Part shown: positions 23,801 through 38,800 of the stretch, piece by piece | How positions within the stretch are numbered: the stretch's first letter is position 1 | Layout: the number at the start of each line of letters is the position of its first letter | Assembly: GCA_038501625.1 (NCBI GenBank) | Contig: JAZAYU010000264.1 | Coordinates: 186,001-250,000 of the forward strand | Origin: Corbicula japonica | Taxonomy: Eukaryota > Mollusca > Bivalvia > Venerida > Cyrenidae | Direction of reading: 5' to 3' | DNA length: 64,000 nucleotides | Notes under the pieces: model-generated | The model's database searches: none | Told to the model about the DNA's origin: nothing | What the model saw: the letters and a program-made list of their open reading frames with translations, nothing else | Position numbers and translations under genes: made by a program

Positions 23801-26800
23801 ATGTGGCGTATCAAACGTCCTGTCCGACCCCCGTTGGAGTCAATTGTCGCATCACTTGCTTCTATACTCCAAATTAACTGTCTAGCATATTGGTACAGTA
23901 TTTTTTTGTATTAAAACCAGGTTATCTGATAATTTTAAATAACAAAAATAAAGCAAAACATTGTAATTTTATACAGTAATTCGCTTGTCCCATTATTTTG
24001 AATTTGTCGGTATCACTCGTTTTTATCAAAGTACTCGTTCAAACAAGCATTTGTATTCAGAAAGGAAGCTTGTTTACACAAAAATAACTTTATTTCAATG
24101 GTTGAAGCCATTGAAAACAGGAACTTTTAAAAAATTATGAAAAAATGCTCACTTTCCAAAACAGAAATTGTACGACTTTTTGCCAATGTTTCTATTACCT
24201 AGTAAGTTTGATTTTGATACCTTGATGTCTTAAAACTGCTCAAATTACATTTAAAACTCAAGGAAACATCTAGTTCTTATCTATATTTCATTAGAAATTA
24301 CAACCGGTGAAAGTGTAATCAATTTCGGACAGCAATAATTTCGGATACATTTTTTCCCACAATTATTTTAAAGTTTTATTTTTTTTTGTAAGTAACTCAT
24401 AAATTTTGACTATGACATAAATTGGCCAATATCTCATCTGCAATATCATCAAGACAGAACTAAGAATACACTTTAAATTAAAAAAAATTGTACTCTGGCT
24501 GTTCTGTTGCATATTCACCTACCCGTACCCCACCCAAAAACAAAAAAAAACACAAGAACTTAAGTCTAAGTATGCTGGAAAGTGCCTTTTTGCTAGCGAA
24601 AAACATGTATTTGCCCCTGCCCCTTTTTGACAGCACCCTGCCCTTTTTTCACAGCACCCTGCCCTTTTTAAATCCTGGATACAACACTATATCCCCTATG
24701 GAGTTCATGTTTAAATTATTATAAAACTAATTGCCTTTTTTATTTTAAATATCAAATAAACACTTACTTAACACTTGAAAATAAATTAAATGAAGCAATT
24801 TTATAAACTTGAGTTCTTAGTGGTGATATTGCATGAGTTTAGGAATGCATTATCATCCCATGACTAAACAAGTGCACATAAAAGAGTAGAGAATAAATAA
24901 CCTTTGTTATATGCTGCCTCTCAAAATACAGTGGAGATCCAATATAACGCGGTCCGTGGTGTCCAGACCCTCAAAACACGTTATAATCGGATCTGCGATA
25001 TTGGAGAGACAAAGGAATTTACGCTAATCATAAGTCCTTATATGGCGGATGTAGTGTTACCCTGGATAAGCATTATAATACATGTACACAGTTATTTATC
25101 ATTACGTTTTATCGGTATTTTGTCTAAGTCTTCGGACACCAAAATTATTTTGCCAAAATATTTTTTTTTCAGCCTCTTAAAAATGGGACACAGAAAACAA
25201 CATTGCTTCTTCCAGTAATACGCAGACCATCGTCACATTAAATAACACAGACTTATATGAATGACTTAAATTTCTGACCATGCATTTTAATTTACGATGT
25301 TTAAGTCTGATGTTCATAATTTTTATTACGAGTAAGAAATAACGTGAACGACATATATGTTTAATCGTGCTAATACTTACCCATAAAATATCCAAGAAAT
25401 GATACATGTACTTTGACTAAAATCATCAAATTTAGAACTGCTATCAACACCTGTTGATTGTCCGTTTTGATCTAAAATGTCAGCGATGCTTGTGTATTTA
25501 ATATCAGAGAAGCTGACATCAACTTGAAACGGTGCGCACCACTCAAAAATCGATCAACACTATTGTACAACAGAATTTCAACCCGTCAACAAACTAGGAT
25601 TATTTCATTTCTAAATCAGCTGATTGTTTGATTGACAGCGTATCTAGTATAATTATTTCTAATTTCTGTTCAGATTCTGTTTGTGTCTGCAGTACAGGCC
25701 TTGCGCCGAATTGGCAGTTGGCAACTAATCTATTGCACTCCTATTTGCGAAGCCATCACATTTTTTGTTGATTATACAACAATAGGATGTTTATTTAACA
25801 ACTATGGAGTTAATTGCTTGACAAAGGTAAGCACAAATTTTTAAGGAAGAAATGTCTGACAGGTGTTGACTTATTCACGGCTTACGTTCATGGGCGTGTT
25901 GATTAATGTACATGTATCTAAATGTTCGGAAATCTTTCTTCAATAAAACTTCTTGTCTCTAAAAAATCGTTAAGCAAGAAATTTTTATTCCGTCCGAAGA
26001 CAGACAAAATACGGTTATCATTTTATGGGGAAAAAAACGGGGTCCATGGATCAACAGCGTTATATTGGATTTCGCGATATAGCGGATCGCGATATAGCGG
26101 AACTCCACTGTATGTACCCAGTATTTAGATTTTTATTTGGACAAAGTACCTGAGGGGCAAAACAAGTGTTCGACTGAATGCACATTTAGTTTTAATTTCA
26201 TTGCAGATTTATCCCGATGTGACATAATGACATTATATGTGCAAAATAGTTTCCTAATTATTTTTCCAGGTGATGCGGGTCAGAAGGCTCTAGATAGCGA
26301 GGCAAAAGAAGGGGTCACAGGAGGTATCAAGAGGAAATCCACAAGAGGATGGGCACAGGATATAGGATATGATCCCGAGAAATTGTTCCACAAAGTAAGT
26401 CCATTATCACAGTCGGCAAAATAATATTTGTGTGGTACCAAAAATATAACTGAGAAAAGGGCACTAATGTTAATGAATATCATGACCAGAAAGTGGTGGA
26501 TATCTTGCAGTCTAACATGACCTCCAAGATTCCCCATAGGAAATGTATGGAATCGACAGTGATTAAATCTGCAATATATGATGTCATTAACTTGATTGAC
26601 AAACATATTCGGCAAAGTTGTACCATTATTTTCAAAGCTCCTTAAACCACATTCATGTTGGAATTAAAATACTAAAAAGCTTTGGGTCATATATCACATG
26701 AATTCATCATGGCATGTCATTCAGATGCATAGAAATATATCATGATGAGGGTAGCCTAGTGATATATTCTTCTGCATCTGAACTCCCGCCCTCCATGATA

Positions 26801-29800
26801 AATCCTGCTATATATCATCAGAAGTTATTTATTATTTCATAAACATAATTACAACCTTGTGTGAATCTTATGGGCTAACAAAGGATATTTATTAGCAGCT
26901 ATTTATTATTTCATAATTCATCACTACCAGAATAGTAAATATTTCAGTATACATGTAACAAAGGTTTTTAAATAGCATCAAGGTTTGTTACAGCTTTTAC
27001 TTTAAGATAAGCTCACTTCATGACCACAGACAGAACTAAGTTATATTTTTTTAACAACATTTTGACATGACTTTGTTAAACAACTTTACATAGGTATGGC
27101 ATATTTGGGGTTTGTAACATGAAAGGTAACTTTGGTTATATTTTCTGGTAACATGCACCAATGGATGTGTACTTTAATTAACCCTTTCCTCAATATATAC
27201 GCATTTTTACGCATATGTGACCAGTGTAGATCCAGATCAGCCAGCATATCTGTGCCATCTGATCAGGATCAGCACTGGTCGCTTTTTGGTCAGAAATAAC
27301 CTAATGAATAAAAAAAAGACAGTTTAGATCCTGATCAGGCGGCACGGATGCGCCGGCTGATCTGAATCTACACTGTTTGCCATGCAATAAAGGTGTATAT
27401 GTAGGAAAGGGTTAATTATTTATTACTGTTTCAGATGTTTCGTGATGACATCAAATATTTATTATCAATGGAAGCTCTCTGGAAGAAACGACGACCACCT
27501 ATACCTCTGGATTGGAACGATTTACCTCATACAAGTACAAAGAATTGCTTACTTTTTTCTATATTACTAATTCTTGCATACCAGATCAGTTTTCATGTTT
27601 TGTCAGTGTTAGAAAAGTAATCCTATACCCATTTGTGTAAGACAAGTCTTGCAAACTGACATTTTTGAAATACTGAGTCACAATCCGAGTAACTTTTATG
27701 AAGCAAAATTTCATAATTAAGATTTAAATTGAGTTAGGTAGGGTAGTAAAAATTAAAACGAAATTGCAAGATAGATTCTCCAAATTCGGGTTGTTATCCC
27801 CCGCCGATGAAATTATGAGGGGGATAATGTTTTGGCGTTGTCGGTCCGTCACGCTGTCCGTCTGAATTTTGTTTCCGCGCTATTTCTCCGCAACCACTGG
27901 ATGGATTTCAACGAAACTTTGTGGGAACCATCAGTACCAAGAGGAGATGCGCATATCATTGTCTTGTTCCGGTCAGACCATTTAACACAGAGTTATGGCC
28001 CTTTGATAACCTATGCATTATGTATATAGAGCAGTATTCGTTTCCGCGCTATTTCTCTGCAACTACTGAATGGATTTCAATGAAACTTGCTGGAAACCAT
28101 CTTTACCAAGAGAAGATGCGCATATCGTCGTCTTGTTTACGTCAGACCATTTAACACAGAGTTATTGCCCTTTCATTACTTATGCATTATGCATATAGAG
28201 CAGTATTCGTTTCCGCGCTATTTCTCTGTAACTAGTGGATGGGTTTCAATGAATCTTTCTGAGAACCATCAATACTGAGAAGAGATGCGCATATTGTCTT
28301 CTTATTCCAGTCAGACTGTTTAACACAGAGTTATTGCCCTTTGATAACTTATGCATTATGCATATAGAGCAGTATTCGTTTCCGCGCTATTTCTCTGCAA
28401 CTACCAGATGGATTTCAATGAATCTTTCTGAGAACCATCAATACCAAGAGGAGATGCGCATATCATCGTCTTGTTCTGGTCAGACTGTTGAACACAGAGT
28501 TATGGCCCTTTGATACCTTATGCATTATGCATATAGAGCAGTATTCGTTTCCGGGCTATTTCTCTGCAACTACTGAATGGAATTCAATGAAACTTTCTTG
28601 AAACCATCTATACCAAGAGGAGATGCGCATACCGTCGTCCTATTATGGTCAGACTGTTTAACACAGAGTTATGGCCCTTTGATAACTTATGCATTAGGTA
28701 TATAGAGCAGTATTCGTTTCCGTGCGTTTTCTCTGCAACTATTGGATGGATTTCAATGAAACTTTCTGGAAACCATCTATACCAAGAGGAAAAGCGCATA
28801 TCGTAGTCTTGTTCCCATCAGACTATTTAACACAGAGTAATGGCCCTTTGATAACTTATGCATTATGCATATTATATTCGTTTCTGCTATTTCTCTGCAA
28901 CTACCAGATGGATTTCAATTAATCTTTCTGAGAACCATCAATACCAAGAAGAGACGACATATTGTGGTCTTGTTCCAGTCAGACTGTTTAACACAGAGTT
29001 ATGGCCCTTTGGTAACTTATGCCTTATGCACATAGAGCAGTTTTTTGTTTCCGGGCTATTTCTCTGCAACTACTGAATGGAATTCAATGAAACTTTCTTG
29101 AAACCATCAATACCATAAGGAGATATGAATATTGTCGTCTTGTTCCTGTCAGACGGTTTAACACAGAGTTATGGCCCTTTGATAACTTATGCATTATGCA
29201 TATACAGCAGTATTTGTTTCAACACTATTTCTCTGCAACTAATAGATAGATTTCAATGAATTTTTTCTGGAAACCTTTAATACAAGCAGGAGATATTCAT
29301 ATTGTCATCTTGTTTCAGTCAGAATTTTTAACACAGAGTTACGGCCCTTTTATAAGTTATGCATTTTGCATGTAGAGCAGTATTTGTTTCCTTGCTATTT
29401 CTTAGCAGGAAACTATGGAAACCATCAATACCAAGACAAGATGCCCATATTGTTGTCTTGTTCTGGTATGACCGATTAACACAGAGTTATGGCCCTTTGA
29501 TAAGTTATGCACTATGCATAAAAGTAGTTTTCGTTTCCGTGCTACTTCTATGCAACTTCTGCATGGATTTCAATCAAATACCGCGCTATATTTTTACTAC
29601 TGCGTTCATCATTTTAACAACTTGAAGACTTTTCGTCTCATTTGTATATTCTGGTGAGCTGCCCAACCCTTTTCACCATCTGAAGTTTTTTTTTCACTGT
29701 TTTTGCCATCCATGATAAATATCTAAATAAAGCCCTATGTCTTCAGCTGTTGTGTTAGTAATAACCAGTACTCGGCGGGGGATATCAATTCAACGAATTT

Positions 29801-32800
29801 GCTTGTTCATTTCATAATTGATAGAGGCATTCACACACTTCAATCTCAGGGATCATAAGAATCCAAAAATTTTAGACTGCTGACCAGTTTAACTCTTTCC
29901 TCCATATATATGCATTTTTACACATGTGCATCCAGTGTAGATCCAGATCAGCCGGCACATATGTGCCCTCTGATCAGGATCTTCACTGGTTGCTTTTAGG
30001 TCAGAAATAACCTAATGAATTAAAAAGTGAACAGTGCAGATCCTGATCAGACAGCAAGGATGTGCCAGCTGATCTTGATCTACACTGTTTGCCCATGCCA
30101 TAAAAATGTGTATATGGAGGAAAGGGTTAAGACCTAAAGCTTGCCTTTGGTCTGTTTTGAGAGTCAACCCAATCCACCTCTACAGGTTTCGGCCATTACC
30201 TTCCTCAAGTGTGAGGGATGTTATCTGAAGCTGCACCGCTATTCTCTCTGGGTGAGATGTTATTATAACTCCACTGACCTGATCTTATCAAGAGTTTAGG
30301 AGCTTTCAATGTCCAGCAAATTGTTAATCATGATTTGTGTTGCTCTGTTGTAAGAGAACTGCAGATATTGAATTTATAAAATGTGTATGAGCCATTGGGT
30401 ATGGTATTTTAACTAATTCGAAGTACACTTTGTAAATCTGTTTAATAACAGGGAAATAATAATTGGCACAGTCATGTACAATTAATTTCTTGGTTCTTCT
30501 GCTCTTACTATGTTGATTAAATATAAGAATAGCCTTTACATTTTGCTAGGCTTAAATTACCAGTACAAATTTACCATTTATAATGGTTATTTACATGATA
30601 ACAACCCCAGTTCGTACTTATTTATCTTCAAATAATAACAAGTTATAATAAACAAGAAGGCATTTATAACATAACCATGTTAATTATCTCATAAATCATC
30701 AGAATGTGTTTAAGCTTCAATACTTGTGTATCATTTTGATTTGCGTTGGCTTAATTTTCGCGTATTTCGCGCTCCGGCCACTGCGTGAATTTTAAACTAA
30801 GTTTAAATTTATCATATATTATTGTTTCTGGTACGTATCCTAAACACGCTGAGGACTTACACTTTGTAATTAGTTGTCCATATCGTTATTTGATAAACGT
30901 TTGAGGTATTAGATAATTATATTAATAAAGGAAATGAAATTAATTGTTACTGTCGAATTTCGTTTGGAATATTTTGAATGATACTGCAAAACTCGGACGA
31001 CATTTAAGTGTGTGCAATTAAGATGGTCCAAGTTTAACCAAATAGTATCGTTTTTTTTTAGTAATTTTTAACGATTAGTTAGAGGATAAAACGGGTATGC
31101 AAACAAGGATTTGCGCAAATTTACGTGCGCGCAAAACAGTCTTTTTAAGCGATTCCACGAAATTTCGTGCCAGCAAAATTAAATGATACCACAATATGAC
31201 AAGAAAGCAAAAATGACAAACATAATATAAATCATAACACAAACCAATGTTGATCTGACTGAAATGATATATATACTATAACTTTAACAACAACATAATC
31301 ATTGTGAAGTGAACTCTGGTTTTCTGTAGCAGCAATCGAAAACTAGTTTACAATCTGATCGTTACAGATTAAACAATCAAAAGTGAAAAAAAAACATGTA
31401 CAACATTAATATACAATAAAATACTGTGAGAATGACTGTGCAATCTTACAATGTTACTGTGCATGTTCTATTTTCATCTATATACAGTCAACACTATTTA
31501 ATCATTCAAGGAAATGCTTTCCCATTGATATAGTGATAATTGTGGCATATAACAGATGAGATGACATTACGTCACCTCAATACAATAACGGTATAACTAG
31601 CATTGAAATATGAAGGAGTCATACCATTATTGCACAAAGGCAAATTTAATTTTAAATTTAGTATTTAGATTTGGGAGTGGATGTGAGAGGTCTTTTTCTT
31701 CGCGCACCACCTTGAGTAGTGGACTCTGGTAACCTTTTCTTTTTTTAAAGAATTAAAAAGAATTAAATGTTTTAACAACATTTTATAGGCTCTAGCAATT
31801 CATTCAATACAAGAAATTGTGAACTTCAAATGCAGTCCTCAGAAAAATAATGGCTGAGTAATTCTACAAATTAATGTAGAAATGGGCTTATCAGTAACCA
31901 TTATCATAAACATTGGTCAACAGCACACTTCAATGAGAGATTTATTAGCCTCCTAATTGGCCCCATGCTGATAGTGAAAAACTGTCAGAATATTTCTGTG
32001 AAGCACAAAACTGGTAGAGTGAATCAACATGTTTATGTTGTGAGCCTGGAAAATTAACCCTTTACTCCATGGAATATTGCCTTTAGCTCCTGAGTGACCT
32101 ATGCAGATCTTTGCCAGCTGCTTAGGATCTTCTATGTTCTTTTTTGATACACTAAGTTGTTTCTTACCAAGTTAACAGTCTAGATCCAAATCAGATGGCA
32201 AAGACATACCAGCTGATCTTGATCTACCATGTTCGCACATGTGTTAAAAGATGTATTAAAGGCTTAAAGTGTTAAGAAAGATAAGTTGTTGACTTGTATC
32301 AGAATTGGTTTTATTGTTGATACACACCTTTTTCTTTTAGCCTTGTGTCGCTACATATTTGATAGCTTAATTGCATTTAAAACGATGTAATGTTTGTTCA
32401 AGTCATATGAAATAACGTTTTGCCCTGTTCTGTTCTGTTCAGTAAAAACTGTGCATATATAGATTGGTGTATTTTCCAGTTGAGGGAACAGTTCCACAGG
32501 GTACTATCAGGGACCAGAGACAGTGGTCGGTACAGGAGTGTGCTGATGTATTTGCTAAAAGTTTAGACACATTGAAAAAGGATCTCGCAAAACAGGGAGA
32601 CGGTGGAATGCTAGTCTGGGATAAGGTTTGTACGAACCCATTAATGGATATATACATGTTTATGGCGAAGGCAAACAGTGTAGATCCAGTTCAACCAGTG
32701 CATTCATACCATCTGATCAGGATCTACGCCTTTTGCTTTTAAATTTATTAGGTTATTTCTGACTAAGTAGCGGACAGTGAAGATCAAGATCAGATGGCAT

Positions 32801-35800
32801 AGATGTGCCAGCTGATCAGGATCTACACTGTTTGTCTATGCTATAAAATTCCTGTGAATTTGCTTGAACTCTATTTTATGGGAAATTGCTTAAACCCATG
32901 GCAAAAAGTGTAGATTAAAATCAACCACCAGTTCCCTGCCATCTGATCAGAATATACACTGTTTGCTGTTAGATTCATTGGGTGGTCTCTTACCAAGAGG
33001 CAACCAGTGTAGATCCAGTTCAGACAACACATTTATGCTGGCTGATCTGGATCTACACTGGTGGCAAATGTGATATAATATATATAGAGTCAATTGTTGA
33101 ATATATGCAGTCTGATCAGGGATATACACAGTTGGCTTCTTGGTAAAAAATAACCAAAGTTTCAATGAGTAAAGTGGTCTTAACAGCGGGGTTTAACTGT
33201 ACAGTACAGTTAAACACTGCTTTTAAGACCACCTTTGAAACTGGGAAAAAGTGGTCTTAATAGTGAGGTCATAATAGTCAGGTGGTCATTTTCTAGGGGT
33301 GGGGGTGGGTGAAAATAGTGCAAAGCTTTTAAACTGCACATGTGAATATTGGTCTTAATTTTGGGTTAGTCTTAACGAATGGTTTCACTGTAATCTAAAT
33401 TAATGTCACCTCTAGTATTGATGTGTACATGCATTATATTGTTCCATTTCAGGATGATGAGGCGGCTATGGATTTTGTTGCCAGTGCTGCCAATATAAGA
33501 GCACATATATTTGGTATTGGTGCCAAAACCAGATTTGATATCAAATGTAAGTTTTCAATTTTCCACGATTATATTTGGTATTGCTGCCAGTAGATGTTAT
33601 TGAAATGAAGTGCAGTTCACAAGTCTGCTTTTCTAATTTAATCTGAATGACATAACAACACCACAACATCAAGTATTTTCTTAATTACGAGGATTGCTTT
33701 AAATATTCCATGCCGTATTCATTCAAAATGAATCAGACCGGCACAAACCTCTTATGCCAGATAGATTGCAGTTACATTTGCTTACTTGATGGGAGTATTT
33801 TGCTCAGCCTTGTGGTGCTCATGTTTCTATTTGACAAAATGTTACTTTATTAATATGGAATTTTAATATTTAAAAAGGACAAGGATTTTGCATAGCTGTT
33901 GATCTGGAAATTGAATTTTATGTTGTTTTGTGTGCAGAGCGCATAGATATAAACATGAGGAAGGGGAAAAGCAGATACCATTCCAGAAACCAACGAAAGA
34001 TCTGTGCTAATTTTCAACCTATCATATAGCTAAGATTTTAGGTCATTTCTCATCTTGGCTTTATAATAACAGTATAGAAAGAATTCATTTAGGCTACCTC
34101 CCTACTGCATTTGCATCTTGGCCAAAGATTATAAAACCGAGATTGTAGACCAGTCTCAAATCTGTAGCATCTGATTGGCTGAAATGGAGATTTGAGCCTG
34201 GTCTCTATGTTAAGCTTTAAAATGTTGAGTCCTGGAGTTAGGCATTAAAATTTGATAAGCTGTTGATCAAACTTTGAAATACATTAAAAAGTAAAATGTT
34301 TTCCTTTCAGCAATGGCTGGGAACATTATACCTGCAATAGCAACAACAAATGCCATTATAGCCGGTCTCATTGTGATGGAAAGTCTCAAAATACTCAGTG
34401 GAAACATTGACCAGTGTAAAGCTGTAAGTACATGTAGCTAATTTGTGGATTTTACTGTCATCTATACAGTCATAGAAATTAGGATTGAAATTTCCAAGCA
34501 AGTCGGGCTGGTAACTTAGCAATTTTCACTAGCCCGAAAAAAAATTCACTAGCCCCAAAGAAAATTATGTTTAAATATACATTTTAGTCTAAAAATGCTG
34601 AGATAAAACATGAATATGTCATTCAACATTTATTCATTCTCTAGTAAAAATAAAAAAGAGGCAAAATTTCATATCCTAGATTTGACGGAAACAATGTTTT
34701 TTCATGGCTTCTAAGCACCTGGCGCAAATCATGGTGTTTGTCTTAATCTTAAATTGCAACCAAAGCCTGTTATTTTTCCAGGAAAGAAGGAAACTTCTGT
34801 CACAATAAACACCCCCATATTTGTGTTTGCTTTGCTGCTCGCCCAGCAATTTCAGGAGGTTTCTTCTTGGTTTTGCACCAGTTTGTTCTGTAGCCCTGCT
34901 GATTTCAATTTGGTATAGAACAGGTCAGGTGTCTTTTACAATTTTCACCCGTCGACAGCGTTAAAAAATTAGTTAGGGTGGAAATTCGCTACGATTATGT
35001 CCTTCCTATCCGGGGATTTCCCCGGTGTTTTGCCCTGATTTGCGGTGATAATTCTGCAGCGATTCTCGCTCTTCTCGCGTTTATTGTCAACAGTTAAGCT
35101 TCAGGTTTAATTTAGGGGGATCTTGGTGAAAAAAGCTTTTGAGAGAGGAATGTTATTTTTCAATTAAAATGTATTTTTAGCTCGACTATTCGAAGAATAT
35201 GTCGAGCTATTGTACTCACTTGGGCGTCGGCGTCGCCGTCGCCGTCGGCGTCCCGCTTTGGTTAAAGTTTACGTGCAACCTACCTATATCTTAAAAACTA
35301 CTATAGCTACAGCTTTTAAACTTGGCACACTTGTTCGTCATCATGTCCCGAGTGTGTATGCCAAGAACCATAACTCTAACTTTCATTTTGATCAAATTAT
35401 GGCCCTTTTTTGACTTAGAATTTCAGGTTAAAGTTTGCGTGCAAGCTACTGTACAAACTCATAACTTCAATACTACTTATACTACAGCTTTAAAACTTGG
35501 CACACTTGTTCATCATCATGTCCCGAGTGTGTATACCAAGAACCATAACTCTGACTTTCATTTTGTTCAAATTATGGCCCTTTTTCGACTTAGAATTTCA
35601 GGTTAAAGTTTGCGTGCAAGCTACTATACAAACTAATAACTTCAATACTACTTATACTACAGCTTTGAAACTTTCAACACTTGTTCATCATCATATCCCA
35701 AGTGTGTATGCCAAGAACCATAACTCTAACTCTCATTTTTATCAAATTATGCCCCTTTTTCGACTTAGAATTTCAGGTTAAAGTTTGCGTGCAAGCTACT

Positions 35801-38800
35801 GTACAAATCCATAACTTCCATACTACTTATACTACAGCTTTGAAACTTTCAACACTTGTTCATCATCATATTTCAAGTTTGTATGCCAAGAACCATAACT
35901 CTAACTTCCATTTTGTTCAAATTATGGCCCTTTTTCGACTTAGAATTTCAGGTTAAAGTTTGCGTGCAAGCTAGTTATTTTCATACTTCTTGTACTATAG
36001 CTTTGAAACTTAAGACACTTGTTTACCATCATGACCCTGACTATTTATACCAAGAACCATAACTCTTTCTTTCATTTTTAATCAAATTATGGCCCTTTTT
36101 CAACTTAGAATTTCAGGTTAAAGTTTGCATGCAAGCTAGTTACTTTCATACTTCTTGTACTATAGCTTTGAGACTTAAGACACTTGTTTACCATCATGAC
36201 CCTGACTATGTATGCCAAGAACCATAACTCTTTCTTTCATTTTTAATCAAATTACGGCCCTTTTTTGACTTAGAATTTCAGGTTAAAGATTGCATGCAAG
36301 CTAGTTACTTTCATACTTCTTGTACTATAGCTTTGAAACTTATTCACCATCATGACCCTGACTATGTATGCCAAGAACCATAACTCTTTGATTTTTTTCA
36401 AATTACTGCCCTTTTTAGACTTAAAAATTAAGGTTTAAAACTTTGTATACCTTTATTTTATCTTACATCAGGTTTATTTTCAAAGGCCCATAACTCATCC
36501 TTGCTTTTTTTATATTTGATTTTTGCCCCTTTTCACTTGAAATTAGAATTAAGACTTGTAAATAATTGTTAAAGTTTCAATGTTAGTGTTTTTTATATGT
36601 ACAGCTATATAAAAGGTTTAAAACAGATGTCCTTAACATACTTTGGTTGAAAGTGTTGAGTAATTGTGGGGTGGGTGGGTGCATAGACTATACTATACTA
36701 CACTATACTACACTACACTACACTACACTACACCACACCACACCACACCACACCACACCACACCATACCATACCACTGTACTGTACCCCCACCACCCACC
36801 ACCACCTCCACATACCACCACCACCAACAACAACAACTACAACAACACAAACACAAACAACAACACCACCACCAACAACAACACCAACAACAACACCACC
36901 ACCACCAACAACACCACCACCACCACTAACAACAACAACACCACCACAATAACAACACCATCACCACCACCAACAACACCACCACCACCAACAACACCAC
37001 CACCATTAACAACACCAACACCTCCACCACCAACAACAACTACAGCGCCACTATTAACAACAACAACACCACCAACAACAACACCAACACCACCACCAAC
37101 AACAACACCAACAACAATATCAATACCACCACCAACAACACAAACACAAACAACAACACCACCACCACCACCAACAACAACAACACCACCACTAACAACA
37201 ACAACACCATCACCACCACCAACAACACCACCACCAACAACACCACCAACAACAACACCACCTCCAACAACACCACCACCAATAACACCAACACCACCAC
37301 CACCAACATCAACAACACCACCAACAACAACACCAACACAAACAACTACACCACCACCACCAACAACACCACCAACAACAACACCATCAACAACAACACC
37401 ACCACCAACAACACCAACACCACCAACAACAACACCACCACCAACAACAACAACATCATCACCAACAACAACAACACCACCATCACCAACAACACCACTA
37501 CCAACAACAACAACACCACCACCAACAACAACATCAACACCACCAACACTAGCACAGACAACATCACCACCACCACCAGCAACACCAACACCACCACCAA
37601 CAACAACACCAACAACATCAACACCACCACCAACAACAACATCAACACCACCACCAACAGCAACAACAACCACCACCACCACCACCACCACCACCACCAG
37701 CAACAACACTACCACCACCACCACCAACAACACCAACAATGCCAACACCAACAACACCACCACCAACAACAACACCAACAACAGCAACAACACCACCACC
37801 ACCAACAACAACACCACCACCAACAACAGCAACCAGCATACCATACTGTACTTCACCACGCCACACAACTATAGGTGGGCAAAGATAGTGGGTTGATGGG
37901 TGTGGGATCAGGGGTTTATGGGCTGGGTTGTGTAAACCCTAAAAAAAATCTACAAGAATAAATTAAGTGTTATTTATTGATTTATGGATTAAGAAACTTT
38001 TGTTCATGTGTGTTTGTTGGGGGTGTCATAAACTCCTGAATCACTCCCCAGTTTAAATGAAGCCCAGTTACAATGTGCTTAATAATTCTGACTTTTCGAA
38101 TAGTCGAGCGTGCAGTCGTTTCCGACTGGCTCTTGTTTAAAGTAAATGTTCTTTCTTTATCCAATTTGAACGCTACATGGTATCAAAATAATATATGAAA
38201 AAAGTTTAGTCGCGATTTGTCTGCATTGAAAAAAATAGTTTTTTCTGTGTTTGTGAAACTTCTGTGAAATTAGCGAGTGTCTTAATAATTATAACAACTA
38301 TTCAATGTGGATTATTTTATTGGCCACTCGCCGACTTCTTCAAACTGACATGAATTAATCAATAGCATAATTGACAGTGCTTACCTGTCTGGGGCTAATT
38401 AATCCATTGTCTGGGGCATATTAATGCATATTAAACACCAATTATCAACAGCTTTGTTGATTGCCTAACAAATATGACACGCTACTCAATGACAAATCAA
38501 CTCTTCTATGAGCATTTTGAATGTAATGCTCGTCTATAAAAAATATTTGTGGCAGGCAAATGCTATAAATTTCCAGCATGTTTTGCTATACAACCCTACT
38601 TTTTTGAGCGATCTTCAATTTTCGGCTGAGTGTTGACAAATGAGTCAATCTCTTATAAATCAAAAACGCCGCCTTATGATCACATTTTTCTTTACTCAGC
38701 CCGGCACCTTTGATCTCGAAAAAAATCAATACTACTCGTCAGTGTTGTTTTTATGTCCCCCCCTTCGAAGAAGCGGGGGTATATTGCTTTGCACATGTCG

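Noticed and set aside
36664..37896. Long open frames on both strands (up to 410 codons)
   Set aside because: They arise entirely from a CCA/ACA microsatellite, which has no stop codons in any frame; no domain, start context or splice support.
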